Shown here: positions 5,509-6,615 of the stretch, piece after piece | Layout of the letters: the number at the start of each line of letters is the position of its first letter | How positions within the stretch are numbered: position 1 is the stretch's first letter | Position numbers and translations under genes: made by a program | DNA from: ChocPot-Mid sp964511865 | GTDB lineage: Bacteria; Bacteroidota; Ignavibacteria; Kapaibacteriales; UBA2268 | Length of the DNA stretch: 6,615 bases | Direction of reading: 5' to 3' | NCBI GenBank assembly: GCA_964511865.1 | Contig: CAZEHW010000202.1 | Span: forward strand, 1-6,615 | The notes under the pieces: generated by a model | What the model saw: the letters and a program-made list of their open reading frames with translations, nothing else | Told to the model about the DNA's origin: nothing | Database searches by the model: none

Positions 5509-6615
5509 ATGTTAAAAAAAAGTTATTACATAATAATCTTTTATTTACTCCTGATATCCAAAATGTCGGGAGCAGATTTTGATTTATCGGATACCGAAAA
5601 TAAATGTGGTACGTTCGCTTCTCAGCAATTGCAGTCAAAATTGTTTAATAGGTTGATGATACCCATTGATACAATAGTTGGCAGACCCCATTTGCAAAAA
5701 CAGTTTCCTTCATCATCAGAACATTTTTTAATACATTATGATACAATTGGCTATCATTCAGTTGACCTAACTGATACAGATTATAATGGAATTCCAGATT
5801 ATGTTGATTCTACAGCTTATTATTTCGACTTGGTCTATAGATGCTACATTGATACGATAGGTTATCATACTCCTTTTAAAGATGAAAATTTAGGTAGTTC
5901 TGACGCATATGACATATATCTTATGAATATCGGAGACGGTGAGCCGGCTTATTATGGAGTAACCAGGCATGACAATGAGAAATTACCCCGAGAGAATTTC
6001 CCGAGATGGATTTCACATATTATTATTGACAATGATTATAGTCCTTTGGATTCAACATTAGATATTCACAATAAAAAAGTTAAGACTTTTAAATTATTTG
6101 GTTCTGATTTATTGAAAATCACAGCGGCTCATGAATTTCATCATGCAATTCAGTTTACTTATGGAGAGCAGGTAATTCCCAGTCCACTGACTATTAACGA
6201 AATGACAAGCACATGGATGGAATACCGCTTATTTCCTGATGTTAAAGATTATCTGCAATATGTTAATGGTCTTTTCACCTATCCTGAAGTTTGTCCTTTT
6301 GGGGATGGTTTACCGGAAAATGGCTACAGGTGGTCAATCTTTGGGCACTATATCTACAAAAACTTCGGTGATTCCTTGTTATTGAGATTATGGGAGAAGG
6401 TTGGTGAAGGTATAAACGCCTATGAAGCTTTGAATTCTGCTTTTGAAGAAAGAGGTACAAATATTAAAAATGTTTGGTGTGACTTTCTGCCATGGCTTTA
6501 CTATACAAATGAACGGGCAGTTGAAGGAGAATACTTCGATGATGCTAAGCTATTTCCCGAATTTACTTATTATAGAAAAGAAAACTTTAATTCACCGGCA
6601 TTTGTTGATGATGGT
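5509..6615 (+). CDS. Secreted HExxH metalloprotease of the MXAN_6640 type (partial, 3' end off window)
   Basis: The ATG at 5509 opens a frame of 369 codons that runs off the window. Residues 1-21 (MLKKSYYIIIFYLLLISKMS and on) look like a signal peptide, which supports this start although no Shine-Dalgarno is seen. The body matches the putative metalloproteases known as the MXAN_6640 family. EHFLIHYDTIG (71-81) is followed by a calcium-loop-like DTDYNGIPDYVD (89-100), then YDIYLMNIGDGEPAYYGVT (134-152), and the zinc-binding AHEFHHAIQFTYG (207-219), in which H208, E209 and H212 form HExxH. Glu231 in NEMTSTWMEY is a plausible third zinc ligand. The protein should act outside the cytoplasm, perhaps on the cell surface. 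Members in Bacteroidota-type organisms often carry a C-terminal sorting domain, but that part is not in the window. The start is 24 bases after purC. Substrate unknown. Confidence 0.85.
   Translation, partial: MLKKSYYIIIFYLLLISKMSGADFDLSDTENKCGTFASQQLQSKLFNRLMIPIDTIVGRPHLQKQFPSSSEHFLIHYDTIGYHSVDLTDTDYNGIPDYVDSTAYYFDLVYRCYIDTIGYHTPFKDENLGSSDAYDIYLMNIGDGEPAYYGVTRHDNEKLPRENFPRWISHIIIDNDYSPLDSTLDIHNKKVKTFKLFGSDLLKITAAHEFHHAIQFTYGEQVIPSPLTINEMTSTWMEYRLFPDVKDYLQYVNGLFTYPEVCPFGDGLPENGYRWSIFGHYIYKNFGDSLLLRLWEKVGEGINAYEALNSAFEERGTNIKNVWCDFLPWLYYTNERAVEGEYFDDAKLFPEFTYYRKENFNSPAFVDDG

Noticed and set aside
5147..5638. Two minus-strand open frames over the purC 3' end and the protease start
   Set aside because: Antisense to conserved purC motifs and to the protease signal peptide region; no family resemblance.
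6275..6460. Minus-strand open frame inside the metalloprotease gene
   Set aside because: Antisense to a continuous coding frame downstream of the HExxH motif.

Overview
This AT-rich window looks like chromosomal DNA from a bacterium of the FCB group (Bacteroidota/Ignavibacteriota-Kapabacteria-like). The reasons are weak or absent Shine-Dalgarno sequences on most genes, a TAnnTTTG-type promoter element, a secreted metalloprotease of the MXAN_6640 type, and general protein style. This assignment is an inference from style, not from a marker gene. There are no RNA genes, insertion sequences, CRISPR arrays or phage genes.

Left part, minus strand (1-1732): a two-gene unit of an ECF RNA polymerase sigma factor (1160-1732) followed 34 bases later by a membrane-anchored, anti-sigma-like protein (1125 down to the window edge, 375 codons, C-terminus missing). 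The second protein is unusual. It has a short cytoplasmic N-terminal part, one membrane helix, a long polar linker, and then a region with the alternating pattern of outer-membrane beta-strands.

Middle (1733-1992): an AT-rich divergent promoter region of about 260 bases.

Right part, plus strand (1993-6615): three collinear genes. The first is a periplasmic glycoside-hydrolase-family-2-like protein fused to a polytopic membrane domain. It is split into two reading frames (1993-2937 and 2951-4585) by what looks like one extra A in the run at 2928-2931. Restoring the frame gives one continuous protein of 863 residues. Its barrel has lost the canonical GH2 nucleophile (Asn instead of Glu) and has a degenerate acid/base motif, so it is probably a binding or sensing pseudoenzyme. 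Next, 17 bases on, is purC (4603-5484, purine biosynthesis) with a perfect AGGAGG ribosome binding site. Then, after 24 bases, comes a secreted HExxH metalloprotease (5509 to the window edge, C-terminus missing).

The ECF/anti-sigma pair, the secreted GH2-like membrane protein and the secreted protease all concern the cell envelope. purC is a housekeeping gene and probably shares only transcription with its neighbours. The most interesting points are the GH2 pseudoenzyme fused to a membrane domain and the anti-sigma-like protein with a beta-barrel-like tail.
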